A DNA stretch of 28,803 bases from Prevotella sp. CAG:1031 (GCA_000431215.1 HF985589.1:11751-40553), one strand, 5' to 3'; positions 6,914-15,588 are shown, counted from the first letter of the stretch. Numbers and translations are program-made. Notes: generated by a model from the letters alone, not told the origin.

Positions 6914-7339
6914 ATGATTCTCAAGAGATTATTACCCATTGTGGTATTCGTCGCATTGGCTGCCGTTGCCGGCGCTCAGGAGATGTTTGTGCCTTCTGGT
7001 GCCACTTTTGTCGATGCAGCGGGCCCGCATGAGACTTATCAGTCGCTTCAGGCTCCGCCGATAGAAGTGACTGATCTGGGTTCTACTGTTTCGTTGCTCA
7101 TGGGCAATGATGTTATGGAACTCATTCAGGAGCCTGACAATCCGTTGGAGTATAGATATTCCCTCAAGGGTAAGGGGCGCGGACAAAAAGTCATCACCCG
7201 GGCTTACCGCGAGGCGGTCGGTGGCAAAATAGTCAGGGTTACTGTTACGACTCTTAAGCCGTCGAAACAGATTGAGTCGCTGACTATTAATTTCACTCCT
7301 GAGATTGTCGGACTGCCTAAAGATTCATCTGAAAATTAA
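6914..7339 (+). CDS. Small exported protein, unknown function
   Basis: A 141-residue protein with a clear signal peptide: MILKRLLP followed by a hydrophobic core and likely cleavage at A-G-A-Q/E (after about residue 21). The mature part is soluble and probably beta-rich, with alternating hydrophobic stretches such as KIVRVTVTTLK and IESLTINFTP; it has no Cys and no transmembrane helix. I recognise no family. It should be periplasmic or surface-exposed. It lies 34 bases upstream of the fumarase gene on the same strand with no clear terminator between, so the two could be co-transcribed. It is the first gene on the GC-rich side of ssrA. Confidence 0.8.
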   Translation: MILKRLLPIVVFVALAAVAGAQEMFVPSGATFVDAAGPHETYQSLQAPPIEVTDLGSTVSLLMGNDVMELIQEPDNPLEYRYSLKGKGRGQKVITRAYREAVGGKIVRVTVTTLKPSKQIESLTINFTPEIVGLPKDSSEN

Positions 7340-7373
7340 TTTTTAACCCAATTTCGATATAATATCCTCTGAA

Positions 7374-9023
7374 ATGGCAACAAAACCTTTCAAATACCAG
7401 GAAATGTTCCCGCTTGGTCCGGACAAGACCGAGTATTATCTGCTGACATCAGACTATGTCAAGGTTGAGAATTGGAACGGTCACGAGATGCTCGTGGTCG
7501 ATCCGGAGGCACTGCGCGTTCTGACGCGTCAGGCAACACACGACAATGCCTTTATGCTGCGTCGCGAGCATAACGAGATGGTGGCCAAAATCTTGTCTGA
7601 CCCCGAAGCCAGCGAGAACGATAAGTTTGTGGCACTCACAATGCTGCGCAATGCCGAGGTCGCTGCAATGGGTCAGCTCCCGTTCTGTCAGGACACCGGC
7701 ACTGCTGTAATTCACGCTACCAAAGGCCAGTCGGTCTGGACCGGCGGACACGATGAGGAATATATCTCTCACGGTGTGTATGACACATATACTACCGATA
7801 ATCTCCGCTATAGCCAGAACGCCCCCCTGAATATGTATGACGAGGTCAATACCGGATGTAATCTCCCTGCGCAGATTGATATTCATGCCGGTGATGGCGA
7901 TGAGTATAAATTCCTGTTCGTAGCGAAGGGCGGCGGTTCTGCCAACAAGACTTATCTCTATCAGGAGACAAAGGCTCTTATCAACCCTAAGACTCTCATT
8001 CCTTTCCTTGTCGAGAAGATGAAGACACTCGGCACGGCTGCCTGTCCGCCTTATCATATCGCCATCGTTATCGGCGGAACTTCGGCTGAGAAGAATCTTG
8101 AAGTCGTGAAGAAAGCTTCGGTTAAATATCTCGACGAGCTGCCCGACCATGGCAATGAACTCGGTCATGCTTTCCGCGATAAGGAGCTTGAAAAGGAACT
8201 TCTCGAGGCAACCCGCAAAATCGGACTCGGCGCTCAGTTCGGCGGCAAGTATTTCGCCCATGACATCCGCGTTATCCGTCTGCCGCGCCATGGCGCATCC
8301 TGCCCTGTAGGTCTCGGCGTCAGCTGTTCGGCCGACCGCAATGTAAAGGCAAAGATCAACCGAGAAGGTCTCTGGATAGAGCGTCTCGACTCAAATCCCG
8401 GAGAACTGATCCCGGAGGCTTATCGTCGCGAAGGCGAAGGCGATGTTGTCAGGATTGACCTCAACCGTCCGATGGACGAGATTCGCGCCGAACTGTCGAA
8501 ATATCCTGTTTCGACCCGTCTGTCGCTTAACGGCACTATAATCGTCGGCCGTGATATCGCCCATGCAAAGATCAAGGAGCGCCTTGACAAGGGCGAGCCT
8601 ATGCCTCAGTATCTCAAAGACCATCCTATTTATTATGCCGGGCCTGCCAAGACTCCCGCAGGCTTGCCCAGCGGCTCATTCGGCCCGACTACAGCCGGCC
8701 GCATGGACAGCTATGTCGATCAGTTCCAGGCAGCCGGAGGTTCAATGGTAATGATCGCCAAGGGCAACCGCTCACAGCAGGTTACCGATGCCTGCCATAA
8801 GCATGGCGGTTTCTATCTCGGCTCAATCGGTGGCCCCGCCGCTATACTCGCAAAGAACTCCATTAAGAAAGTCGAACTTTTGGAGTATCCCGAGCTTGGT
8901 ATGGAAGCTATCTGGAAGATTGAGGTCGAAGATTTCCCCGCATTTATTCTTGTCGACGACAAGGGCAATGATTTCTTCACTCAGATTGCAGAGAAATGCA
9001 AAGGGTGTCCGTTGACGAAATAA
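7374..9023 (+). CDS. fumB: Fumarate hydratase, class I (iron-sulfur)
   Basis: Interconverts fumarate and malate in the cytoplasm. In anaerobic Bacteroidales it works in the reductive arm that makes succinate. At 549 residues it has the size of the single-chain FumA/FumB form, with alpha and beta parts fused. Three cysteines expected to hold the 4Fe-4S cluster are present: C105 in PFCQDTG, C224 in TAACPP and C310 in GASCPVG; the first two share the E. coli FumA numbering. The C-terminal part carries GSFGPTTAGRMDSY and MIAKGNRS, typical of the beta domain. An L-tartrate dehydratase cannot be fully excluded but the single-chain form favours fumarase. The oxygen-sensitive class fits an anaerobe. 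The next gene starts 2 bases after its stop. The symbol could equally be fumA. Confidence 0.95.
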   Translation: MATKPFKYQEMFPLGPDKTEYYLLTSDYVKVENWNGHEMLVVDPEALRVLTRQATHDNAFMLRREHNEMVAKILSDPEASENDKFVALTMLRNAEVAAMGQLPFCQDTGTAVIHATKGQSVWTGGHDEEYISHGVYDTYTTDNLRYSQNAPLNMYDEVNTGCNLPAQIDIHAGDGDEYKFLFVAKGGGSANKTYLYQETKALINPKTLIPFLVEKMKTLGTAACPPYHIAIVIGGTSAEKNLEVVKKASVKYLDELPDHGNELGHAFRDKELEKELLEATRKIGLGAQFGGKYFAHDIRVIRLPRHGASCPVGLGVSCSADRNVKAKINREGLWIERLDSNPGELIPEAYRREGEGDVVRIDLNRPMDEIRAELSKYPVSTRLSLNGTIIVGRDIAHAKIKERLDKGEPMPQYLKDHPIYYAGPAKTPAGLPSGSFGPTTAGRMDSYVDQFQAAGGSMVMIAKGNRSQQVTDACHKHGGFYLGSIGGPAAILAKNSIKKVELLEYPELGMEAIWKIEVEDFPAFILVDDKGNDFFTQIAEKCKGCPLTK

Positions 9024-9025
9024 TC

Positions 9026-9727
9026 ATGACTTATATAAATATGCGCCGGGCCCGTCGGGCTTGGCGCTTATTTTTGGTAGTAACCGGGCTTGCAGTTTCT
9101 GTAAGCGCGTCGTCGAAGACTCTCGACGAGCTGTTCCGCGAGTCGGGAATGGTAGATGCTACCACTCTCGATCAGCGAATTGCCGTGGAACTTCTTTACG
9201 CCTGCGATGACAATTTCACCGGGGTTGTTCTATATACCGACTCAGTCAACGGCTGCTATCTCCATCCTAAGGCAGCGCAGGCTCTCGCGCGGGCTCAGGC
9301 CGAATTGTCGCGAATCAGGCCGGGTTTTCGTCTGCTTGTCACCGATGCTGCCCGGCCCATGAGCGTGCAGCGCCGAATGTATCAGAGTGTCCGTGGGACG
9401 GGGAAAGCGCGCTACGTCGCCAATCCGGCCCGTGGCGGCGGTCTGCATAATTTTGGAATGGCTGTGGATCTGACTATTATCGATTCTTCGGGAGCTCAAT
9501 TGCCGATGGGGACTCCCGTCGACCATCTTGGCCCCGAGGCTAATATCGATCGCGAGGCTCAGCTGGTCCGTCAGGGCAGAATAACAGCCGAAGAGCGTGA
9601 AAACCGTCAGCTGTTGCGCAGAGTGATGGTTGCGGCCGGATGGCGCCCGCTGCGAACCGAGTGGTGGCATTTCGACCTGACAACGCGTAGCAATGCGCGC
9701 CGCTATTATCGTCTTCTTGATTTCTGA
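9026..9727 (+). CDS. D-alanyl-D-alanine dipeptidase, VanX-type (peptidase M15)
   Basis: A zinc dipeptidase expected to cleave D-Ala-D-Ala or related wall peptides. It has 233 residues from the ATG 2 bases after the fumarase stop. A basic N-terminus and hydrophobic stretch (about 14-28, ending S-A-S-S) suggest export to the periplasm. Catalytic residues of the VanX/DdpX family are visible: Arg110 in DAARP, zinc ligands His141 and Asp148 in LHNFGMAVD, Glu212 and His215 in EWWHFD. In a periplasmic setting the likely job is peptidoglycan turnover, not vancomycin resistance: no vanH or vanA partner is nearby. Tight spacing implies co-transcription with fumarase, though the functions look unrelated. 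An in-frame ATG at 8996 inside the fumarase gene is unlikely. Confidence 0.9.
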   Translation: MTYINMRRARRAWRLFLVVTGLAVSVSASSKTLDELFRESGMVDATTLDQRIAVELLYACDDNFTGVVLYTDSVNGCYLHPKAAQALARAQAELSRIRPGFRLLVTDAARPMSVQRRMYQSVRGTGKARYVANPARGGGLHNFGMAVDLTIIDSSGAQLPMGTPVDHLGPEANIDREAQLVRQGRITAEERENRQLLRRVMVAAGWRPLRTEWWHFDLTTRSNARRYYRLLDF

Positions 9728-9733
9728 GCCATC

Positions 9734-9749
9734 CCGAATGTGAATTCGG
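9734..9749 (+). terminator. Small hairpin after the dipeptidase gene
   Basis: CCGAAT-GTGA-ATTCGG is a 6-base perfect stem 7 bases after the stop codon and before the amylase promoter. There is no T-run, so it is only a weak terminator candidate. Confidence 0.35.
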
Positions 9750-9762
9750 ATTATGGCATCAA

Positions 9763-9794
9763 TTTGTCGCTTAAAATAAATTTAAGTATTTTTG
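9763..9794 (+). promoter_or_regulatory. Bacteroidota-type promoter for the alpha-amylase gene
   Basis: TTTG (9763-9766), 20-base spacer, TATTTTTG (9787-9794). Predicted start near 9799 gives a leader of about 28 bases to the ATG at 9827, which rules out the upstream ATG at 9740. Confidence 0.85.
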
Positions 9795-9826
9795 CATCTC
9801 ATAAAAGAATCATACGCCACAATATT

Positions 9827-12040
9827 ATGAAAAAATTTGCATTGATCAGCCAGGCGCTTCTGGCGTTGGCTCTAACGCCATCAATCAGCGCTAACCCCGG
9901 TTTTCCGACGGAATATGAGGGCGTTATGCTTCAAGGTTTCTACTGGGACAGCTATGAGGACACCAAGTGGACGAACCTGACATCACAGGTCGATGAGCTC
10001 AGCAAGTATTTCGACCTTATCTGGATTCCGAACAGCGGAAGCTGTGGAAGCGGAAAGCAGATGGGCTATATGCCGCAATATTGGTTTACGAACCACAACT
10101 CGTCGTTCGGCACAGAGGAAGAGCTTCTGAATATGATCAGAGTTTTCAAGGAAAAAGGCATAGGTTTTATCGCTGATGTTGTTATCAATCATAGAAATGG
10201 TGTTACGAACTGGACTGATTTTCCTACCGAAGAATGGAACGGAACAAAATGGAAAATCGGCCCTGAGGGAATATGCCGCAATGATGAAGTCGCAAATGCG
10301 TCGGGACAGGCCACGCCGACCGGCGCCTACGATACCGGCGACAATTTCGACGGAGCGCGTGACCTCGACCATACGAACGCCAATGTTCAGGACAACTGTA
10401 AGAATTATCAGAAGTGTCTGATGGAGAAATATGGCTATGCTGGTTTCCGGCTCGACATGGTGAAAGGATATGGCGGCCAGTATACCAAAGTCTATAACGA
10501 ATACAGCCAGCCTGAATTCTGTGTCGGTGAATACTGGGACGCCAGTTATGATGCCGTCAAGGCGTGGATCGACGCGACAGGCAAGACGAGCGCCGCATTC
10601 GATTTCCCGTGTAAGTATGCTATCAACAGTGCTTTCAGCGGCTATTGGGACATGACGAAGTTGGTCTGGAAGGCGAACGGAACTACAGACCAGCCGGCCG
10701 GCATGATCCATTTCGGCTACCCCCAGTATTCGGTTACTTTCGTTGATAACCACGACACCTATCGTGAAGGCAGCAAGTTCGGCGGAGACGTCGTGGCTGC
10801 GAACGCCTTCATTCTCAGCAGCCCCGGTACTCCCTGCGTCTTCCTTCGTCATTGGATTGACTATAAGGAGCAGCTCAAGCCCCTGATTCTCGCCCGCAAG
10901 GCTTGCGGGGTAAGCAACACGAGCAAAGTCGATGTCATAAAGAGCGAGACAGGCTGTTATGTGGCAAAGATTTATGGCTCGAAAGGAACCCTCGGCGTTA
11001 GAATCGGTTGGACAACAGATTATGATAATACATTCTCATCTTTCACCAAAGTTGCATCCGGTACCCAATATAGCATGTGGATGGATGTTGCGTCAGATCC
11101 GAGTGATGGGGTAGACCTCAGCGGAATGCCTAAGAATATGTATGTTGTCGGAACGTTCAACGGTTGGGCGATTTCTGACCCGACACGTCTCGTTCAGATG
11201 GGCGCGCAGTATGTGGCCCCGAATATTACTCTTACAGAAGAGGGAACTACCGGTTATTCTAAGTTCACTTTCATCACGGCTACAGGAACGAAATGGGATG
11301 AAGTGAATCAGTCTGATCGTTACGGAGCTGCAAGCGCCGATCAGGTCATCGCTTTGAACGAACCTGCTGATGTGTGTGATTTCACTGTCGGCAATAATCC
11401 CGGCGGCGCATATAACTGGAAAGCGCCCGCAGGAACATACGATATAGTCTTCGATTTCAAGAAAAAGACAGTGACATTGCTTGATGCCGGTTCATTTGTC
11501 TATGTGCCCGACAATCTCTTCATGGTCGGCAATATCGCGGGTTCATCTCACTGGAATATAGAGTCACCCGTGGCTCTCACCCGTGATGGGAACTCGTATA
11601 TAGCTACCGATGTTGTCTTCGAAAACTCCGATTCTCGCGCCGACGGTGATTACTATTTCAATTTCCAGACCGGAAAAGCATTGACTTTCGATATGCTGAA
11701 CAATAGTTTCGAACGTTTTGGTGCAACCGAAGAAGGTCAGGAACTGACTCCGTCGGGCAGTCTTGATCTGCAGCGAAACTGGCCTAATGGCGAGGATGCT
11801 TTCCATTCGTCATCGACCAAATCATTCAGCATTAAGCCAGGAAAATATGATCTTGTTGCTAATTTTGCCACAAACAAACTGTCGATAACCAAGACGACTT
11901 CGCTCTCTGAGCTTGAAAATATCGATCCCGAGAAAACATATTATACGCTTCAGGGGTTGAAACTGAATGAACGTTCTTCCACTCCCGGCATTTATATCGT
12001 TGTCTGTGGAGCGAAAGTCGAAAAAGAACTGATCAAATAA
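9827..12040 (+). CDS. Secreted alpha-amylase (GH13) with SusE/SusF-like C-terminal modules
   Basis: Hydrolyses alpha-1,4 links in starch or glycogen outside the cytoplasm. It has 737 residues with a signal peptide (1-22). The GH13 barrel shows region I DVVINHR (118-123), region II GFRLDMVK with nucleophile D210, region III CVGEYW with acid/base E235, and region IV FVDNHD with D310. After about residue 435 come two modules beginning MYVVGTFNGW and LFMVGNIAGSSHW, which resemble the starch-binding repeats of SusE/SusF outer-membrane proteins. The protein ends in TLQG ... TPGIYIV, a tail similar to the one at the left edge of the window. No susC/susD pair is nearby, so it acts as a stand-alone enzyme. 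The start at MKKF is chosen because of the signal peptide and promoter position. The flavin-reductase gene follows after 11 bases. Confidence 0.95.
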   Translation: MKKFALISQALLALALTPSISANPGFPTEYEGVMLQGFYWDSYEDTKWTNLTSQVDELSKYFDLIWIPNSGSCGSGKQMGYMPQYWFTNHNSSFGTEEELLNMIRVFKEKGIGFIADVVINHRNGVTNWTDFPTEEWNGTKWKIGPEGICRNDEVANASGQATPTGAYDTGDNFDGARDLDHTNANVQDNCKNYQKCLMEKYGYAGFRLDMVKGYGGQYTKVYNEYSQPEFCVGEYWDASYDAVKAWIDATGKTSAAFDFPCKYAINSAFSGYWDMTKLVWKANGTTDQPAGMIHFGYPQYSVTFVDNHDTYREGSKFGGDVVAANAFILSSPGTPCVFLRHWIDYKEQLKPLILARKACGVSNTSKVDVIKSETGCYVAKIYGSKGTLGVRIGWTTDYDNTFSSFTKVASGTQYSMWMDVASDPSDGVDLSGMPKNMYVVGTFNGWAISDPTRLVQMGAQYVAPNITLTEEGTTGYSKFTFITATGTKWDEVNQSDRYGAASADQVIALNEPADVCDFTVGNNPGGAYNWKAPAGTYDIVFDFKKKTVTLLDAGSFVYVPDNLFMVGNIAGSSHWNIESPVALTRDGNSYIATDVVFENSDSRADGDYYFNFQTGKALTFDMLNNSFERFGATEEGQELTPSGSLDLQRNWPNGEDAFHSSSTKSFSIKPGKYDLVANFATNKLSITKTTSLSELENIDPEKTYYTLQGLKLNERSSTPGIYIVVCGAKVEKELIK

Positions 12041-12051
12041 AATCTTAATTT

Positions 12052-12552
12052 ATGGATTTAACAACATTATACAAGCTGACCTACGGACTTTATGTCGTTG
12101 GTGCGTTTATCGACGGAAAAGCTGTCGGATGCACTATTAATACGTGTTTTCAGGTAACAAGCACCACTCCCCGCGTTGCTGTGTGCCTCAACAAGAATAA
12201 CTATACCCTTGAGGCTATCCGTCAGAATTGTCGGTTCTCGTTGTCGATAATCGCCGAAGATACCGATCCGATGATAATCGGCAAGTTCGGATTCTTCAGC
12301 AGCCGTGATACCGACAAGTATGAGCCGTTCGGTATGGAGGTAATTTCGATGACGCCCTGTGTCAAAGGAAAATTCTGTGGCCGTCTGATTCTCAAGGCCG
12401 AGCAGTTTGTCGAGTGTGACACCCACATAATAGTTGTTGCGCGGGTGGTCGATACGGTAGCCGGTTCAGGCGTACCGATGACCTACGCCTATTATCACGA
12501 CGTTATTAAGGGAAAAGCCCCTAAGGCTGCTCCTACATATCGGGCTGAATAA
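12052..12552 (+). CDS. Flavin reductase-like FMN-binding domain protein
   Basis: A 166-residue cytoplasmic protein of the flavin_reduct fold: YGLYVVGAFIDGKAVGCTINTCFQVTS followed by PRVAVCLNKNNYTLEAI matches the FMN-binding N-terminal part of high-molecular-weight rubredoxin (Hrb/NROR-type) and related flavin reductases. Many relatives in anaerobes carry a C-terminal rubredoxin domain with two CxxC motifs; here the protein ends after the FMN domain and has none. A role in electron transfer or oxygen/peroxide defence is likely, partner unknown. It follows the amylase after 11 bases with no promoter seen, so it may be transcribed with it. It converges with the GNAT-AlkD gene. Confidence 0.85.
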   Translation: MDLTTLYKLTYGLYVVGAFIDGKAVGCTINTCFQVTSTTPRVAVCLNKNNYTLEAIRQNCRFSLSIIAEDTDPMIIGKFGFFSSRDTDKYEPFGMEVISMTPCVKGKFCGRLILKAEQFVECDTHIIVVARVVDTVAGSGVPMTYAYYHDVIKGKAPKAAPTYRAE

Positions 12553-12570
12553 AAGCTTTAATAAAATCGT

Positions 12571-12608
12571 CGGCGCCTTTTGCCCCTTTAGCGGGCGAGA
12601 CGGCGCCG
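12571..12608 (-). terminator. Weak two-part hairpin between convergent genes
   Basis: CGGCGCC (12571-12577) pairs with GGCGCCG (12602-12608), with an inner GCCC/GGGC stem. Part lies inside the last codons of the AlkD fusion gene. On the minus strand it is followed by ATTTTATT, not a clean T-run. Confidence 0.35.
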
Positions 12609-13793
12609 GCGTTCTTCTGCCGAAAGCTTTTCTATAGCATAGCGAAGCGCCGTGCGTGGCATCTGTTTTTGATATGTGTCGAGAAAGCCGCGGAGCGCAT
12701 CGAGGTCTCTTTTGCCCATTTCCCGAAGCATCCATCCTGTGGCTTTATGAATCAGATCATGCTTGTGGGTCAGATATTTTTTGCTGAGCGCCAGTGTCGG
12801 TTCAAAAATTCCCGAACGTATGAGCGTGTATGTCGACACTATTGCGATACGCTGGCGCCACAGGTTTTCGGAGGAAGAGAGGCGTATAAGAATATCCGTC
12901 GAGGGCAATTTTCCGTCGGGCTTTTTGCGTGATAGCCATTCTCCGATGATATATGGAGCGGATAGATCGACAAGATCCCAGTTGTTGGCCCTTTCGGCAT
13001 AGTCAAGGTAGAAGTCGGCTATGAGTGAGGCGTGTTGTCCCTGAGCTTTCTTCATCTCTTCGACCAGAAGAAGTAGCGCGCACAGGCGCACTTCGTGCCA
13101 TTCAGAGCCGAGCATCAGCGCAATTTGGTGGAAAGGAACCTTAAGTCGGTATTCTTTGGCAATCTGTCGTGTCTGCGGCACTTTCAGCCCCAGAAACTCA
13201 TCGCCCTCACCATATTCTCCCGTACCGGTTTTGAAAAACCGCATCAAAACTTTACGCTGGTCGCTGTCTTGCATGGATTTCAGCCTGTTGATAATATCGC
13301 TGGCCGGAAAGTCGAACTGCTTGCGGCGGTGGAAAGCTCTCCGAGGGCTGCCGTCATCCATTGTTACTATGCCGTCGAAAACGAATCCGGCTTCCTCGAT
13401 TCTGTTAAGCATCGGAGCGTTTGCTGCGTGGGTGTCGATTCTCAAGATCGGCGAGTGCATATCGGCCCATTGGAAAATCAGTGGCATCAGACCTTTTATA
13501 CTTCCATCTGTGGCAACCCGGTGTAATGTCAGATAGTGCTCCCCGTTGTCAATAGCGCTGTAATGCGGATCCCGGCCTTTGACCATGGCGAAGGTGGCGA
13601 CAATTTTTCCATCGCTCTCGATCACATAGCTTTCTTTCCGACGGATGTCGCCGGCGACAAGATTCATATCCGGCGAAGAATTGCCCCACTGAGTAGGATT
13701 GCCGGTCCGGGCCATGAACTGTCGGGCCACAGCGAAAATTGAGCCGATAATCTCCGTGTCAGATTCTTCGGCTTTGCGAATGGATAAAACCAT
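12588..13793 (-). CDS. Fusion of GNAT acetyltransferase and AlkD-type DNA alkylation repair enzyme
   Basis: A 401-residue two-domain protein. Residues 1 to about 158 resemble a GNAT N-acetyltransferase (IRKAEESDTEIIGSIF start, core LHRVATDGSIKGLM, end MLNRIEEAGFVFDG). Residues about 165-401 are a HEAT-like AlkD domain, a glycosylase that removes alkylated purines. The four AlkD active-site positions fit by spacing: W272, D276, R315 and W354 correspond to B. cereus AlkD W109, D113, R148 and W187, so the repair domain should be active. The GNAT substrate is unknown. Last gene of the pyrK-pyrD run, starting 8 bases after pyrD. No stop or frameshift separates the domains, so the fusion looks real. 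A stand-alone AlkD is the usual form. Confidence 0.88.
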   Translation of the reverse strand: MVLSIRKAEESDTEIIGSIFAVARQFMARTGNPTQWGNSSPDMNLVAGDIRRKESYVIESDGKIVATFAMVKGRDPHYSAIDNGEHYLTLHRVATDGSIKGLMPLIFQWADMHSPILRIDTHAANAPMLNRIEEAGFVFDGIVTMDDGSPRRAFHRRKQFDFPASDIINRLKSMQDSDQRKVLMRFFKTGTGEYGEGDEFLGLKVPQTRQIAKEYRLKVPFHQIALMLGSEWHEVRLCALLLLVEEMKKAQGQHASLIADFYLDYAERANNWDLVDLSAPYIIGEWLSRKKPDGKLPSTDILIRLSSSENLWRQRIAIVSTYTLIRSGIFEPTLALSKKYLTHKHDLIHKATGWMLREMGKRDLDALRGFLDTYQKQMPRTALRYAIEKLSAEERRRRLAR

Positions 13794-13801
13794 TTTTCAG
13801 G

Positions 13802-14710
13802 TCAGATTATGCCGCGAATGGCGTCGATGCTGTCGAATCCGTTTCTGATCAGGTATTCCTCGATTCCGTCGACTATCTTGCCGGTCACAGCAGGGTCTAC
13901 GAAATTCGCGGTGCCGACTTCAATTGCCGAGGCGCCGGCCATAATGAATTCGAGCGCATCGCGGGCTGTCATGATACCGCCGAGGCCGACAACAGGTATT
14001 TTCACCGCTTTGGCTACCTGCCATACCATTCTGACAGCAACCGGACGCACGGCGGGTCCGGACAGGCCGCCCGTAATTGTGGAAAGATACGGCCGACGAC
14101 GTTCAACGTCGATAGCCATGCCGAGAAGTGTGTTGATCAGAGAAACGCTGTCGGCTCCGGCACCTTCAGCGGCCAGAGCGATGTCGGTGACGGACGTTAC
14201 GTTGGGCGACAGCTTGACCATAACGTGGCGCGGGAATGCGTCTCTGACAGCACGTGTGATAGTTTCGGCTCCTTCGCAGGTAGTGCCGAATGCCATACCT
14301 CCCTGCCTGACGTTGGGGCATGAGATATTGACCTCTACGGCCGCAACTTTCTCGAGTGGAGCGAGGCGACGGGCAACTTCGGCGTAATCGTCGGGCGAAG
14401 CGCCTGAAACGTTGACAATCAGCCGGCTGTCCGTATCGGCTATGCGAGGATAGATATGCTCGATGAAATAATCAACGCCCTTGTTCTGAAGACCGACGGC
14501 ATTTAGCATGCCTGCGGGCGTCTCGGCCATGCGGGGGTAGTCGTTCCCTTCGCGCGGATTGAGGGTGGTGCCTTTTACGATGAAACCTCCGAGGCGTCCG
14601 AGTTCGACAAACGGGGCGAATTCTTCGCCATAACCGAAGGTGCCTGACGCTGTGAGTACGGGGTTTTTCAGTGTGAGGCCGCGCCCCAGATCAACATTGA
14701 GATTTACCAT
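13802..14710 (-). CDS. pyrD: Dihydroorotate dehydrogenase, class 1B catalytic subunit
   Basis: Oxidises dihydroorotate to orotate, step four of pyrimidine synthesis, in the cytoplasm with FMN. The 302-residue length fits the PyrDB family. Visible signatures: ASGTFGYGEE near the N-terminus, NAVGLQNKG, the active-site Cys131 in VNISCPNV, NTLLGMAID, and FMN-phosphate binding VVGLGGIM and AIEVGTANF. The class 1B enzyme needs PyrK to pass electrons to NAD; pyrK is directly upstream and the two genes overlap by 7 bases, which implies coupled translation of the two subunits. Confidence 0.97.
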   Translation of the reverse strand: MVNLNVDLGRGLTLKNPVLTASGTFGYGEEFAPFVELGRLGGFIVKGTTLNPREGNDYPRMAETPAGMLNAVGLQNKGVDYFIEHIYPRIADTDSRLIVNVSGASPDDYAEVARRLAPLEKVAAVEVNISCPNVRQGGMAFGTTCEGAETITRAVRDAFPRHVMVKLSPNVTSVTDIALAAEGAGADSVSLINTLLGMAIDVERRRPYLSTITGGLSGPAVRPVAVRMVWQVAKAVKIPVVGLGGIMTARDALEFIMAGASAIEVGTANFVDPAVTGKIVDGIEEYLIRNGFDSIDAIRGII

Positions 14711-15480
14711 GTCAGCTGATTTATATTAAAGACAGGGCCTTCGGTGCAGACACATACATTTCCTTTCACGGTTTTCTCGACGCAGCATAGGCAGGCGCCA
14801 AGTCCGCAGGCCATCGTGTTTTCAAGTGAAACTTCGCAATCGATACCACGGCGCCGCGCTACCGAGGCTACGGCTTTCATCATCGGCATCGGCCCGCAGC
14901 AATATATCCGGTCGAAGTTTTCGTTCGCGATAACAGGATTGTCAACAACAGTGCCGGAGGCGCCCATAGAGCCGTCGTCGGTCGATATATATACTTTTCC
15001 GAGTGCCTCGAATTCCGGAAGCTGTAGCTGATCAGCCGCTGTGCGGGCGCCTAACAGGAATTCCGGCTTTGCTCCGTTGGCAACAAGAGCCGCACCGAGG
15101 CAGAGCAGGGGAGCAACACCTACGCCGCCGCCGACGAGCAGAACACGTTCGCCGGCATGAGATAGCGTGAAGCCGTTTCCGAGAGGCATCAGCATATTGA
15201 ATGTGTCGCCGCTCCTGGCGTTGACGAGCCGATGGGTTGCGCGGCCTGCGTCTCTGACGAGCAGTCTTACCTGTCGTTTAGTGTAATCAACGTAATTAAT
15301 TGATATCGGACGGCGAAGCATGACGCCTGGAACTTCTACAGCAACCTGTGCGAACTGGCCGGGAAGAATGTCGGAGGGGAGACTGCCGTCGACAGCTTCC
15401 ATTACCAGACATGCGTAACGGCCGTCGGCCAGCTTGGTGGCGTCGACGACCTTGTAATCTTTTACAGTCTTGTTGGTCAT
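14704..15480 (-). CDS. pyrK: Dihydroorotate dehydrogenase electron transfer subunit
   Basis: The FAD and 2Fe-2S subunit that carries electrons from PyrD to NAD. It has 258 residues: FAD-binding RRPISIN (57-62), NAD-binding GGGVGVAPLL (117-126) and CCGPMPMM (194-201), and a C-terminal cluster of cysteines C225, C230, C233 and C245 with the family spacing C-x4-C-x2-C-x11-C in CGLGACLCC and CVCTEGPV. It overlaps pyrD. Its ATG is only 13 bases past the 3' end of the upstream tRNA-Leu, and the only promoter seen lies before that tRNA, so the message probably begins at the tRNA cleavage site. Confidence 0.97.
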   Translation of the reverse strand: MTNKTVKDYKVVDATKLADGRYACLVMEAVDGSLPSDILPGQFAQVAVEVPGVMLRRPISINYVDYTKRQVRLLVRDAGRATHRLVNARSGDTFNMLMPLGNGFTLSHAGERVLLVGGGVGVAPLLCLGAALVANGAKPEFLLGARTAADQLQLPEFEALGKVYISTDDGSMGASGTVVDNPVIANENFDRIYCCGPMPMMKAVASVARRRGIDCEVSLENTMACGLGACLCCVEKTVKGNVCVCTEGPVFNINQLTW

Positions 15481-15493
15481 TGGGTGAAAATTG

Positions 15494-15577
15494 TGCTCGA
15501 AGCGGGACTCGAACCCGCACAGCCGCTATGGCCAAGGGATTTTAAGTCCCTCGTGTCTACCATTCCACCATTCGAGC
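15494..15577 (-). tRNA. tRNA-Leu (anticodon UAA)
   Basis: An 84-base class II tRNA. The acceptor stem GCTCGAA pairs with TTCGAGC, the discriminator is A, the anticodon loop CTTAAAA gives UAA within stem AGGGA/TCCCT, the long variable arm is TTGGCCATAGCGGC, and the T-loop reads GGTTCGAGTCC. The 3' CCA is not encoded (CAA follows). It reads UUA/UUG leucine codons. It sits between the nucleotidyltransferase gene and pyrK on the same strand. Confidence 0.97.
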
Positions 15578-15588
15578 TTCAGGCGCTG

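Noticed and set aside
7449..8291. 280-residue minus-strand ORF opposite fumarase
   Set aside because: Shadow of the class I fumarase frame, which has all its catalytic cysteines.
9026..9727. Vancomycin-resistance vanX
   Set aside because: The catalytic pattern fits, but a signal-like N-terminus and the absence of vanH, vanA or vanRS nearby point to a housekeeping periplasmic dipeptidase.
9983..10852. 289-residue minus-strand ORF opposite the amylase
   Set aside because: Antisense to the GH13 catalytic regions; no motif of its own.
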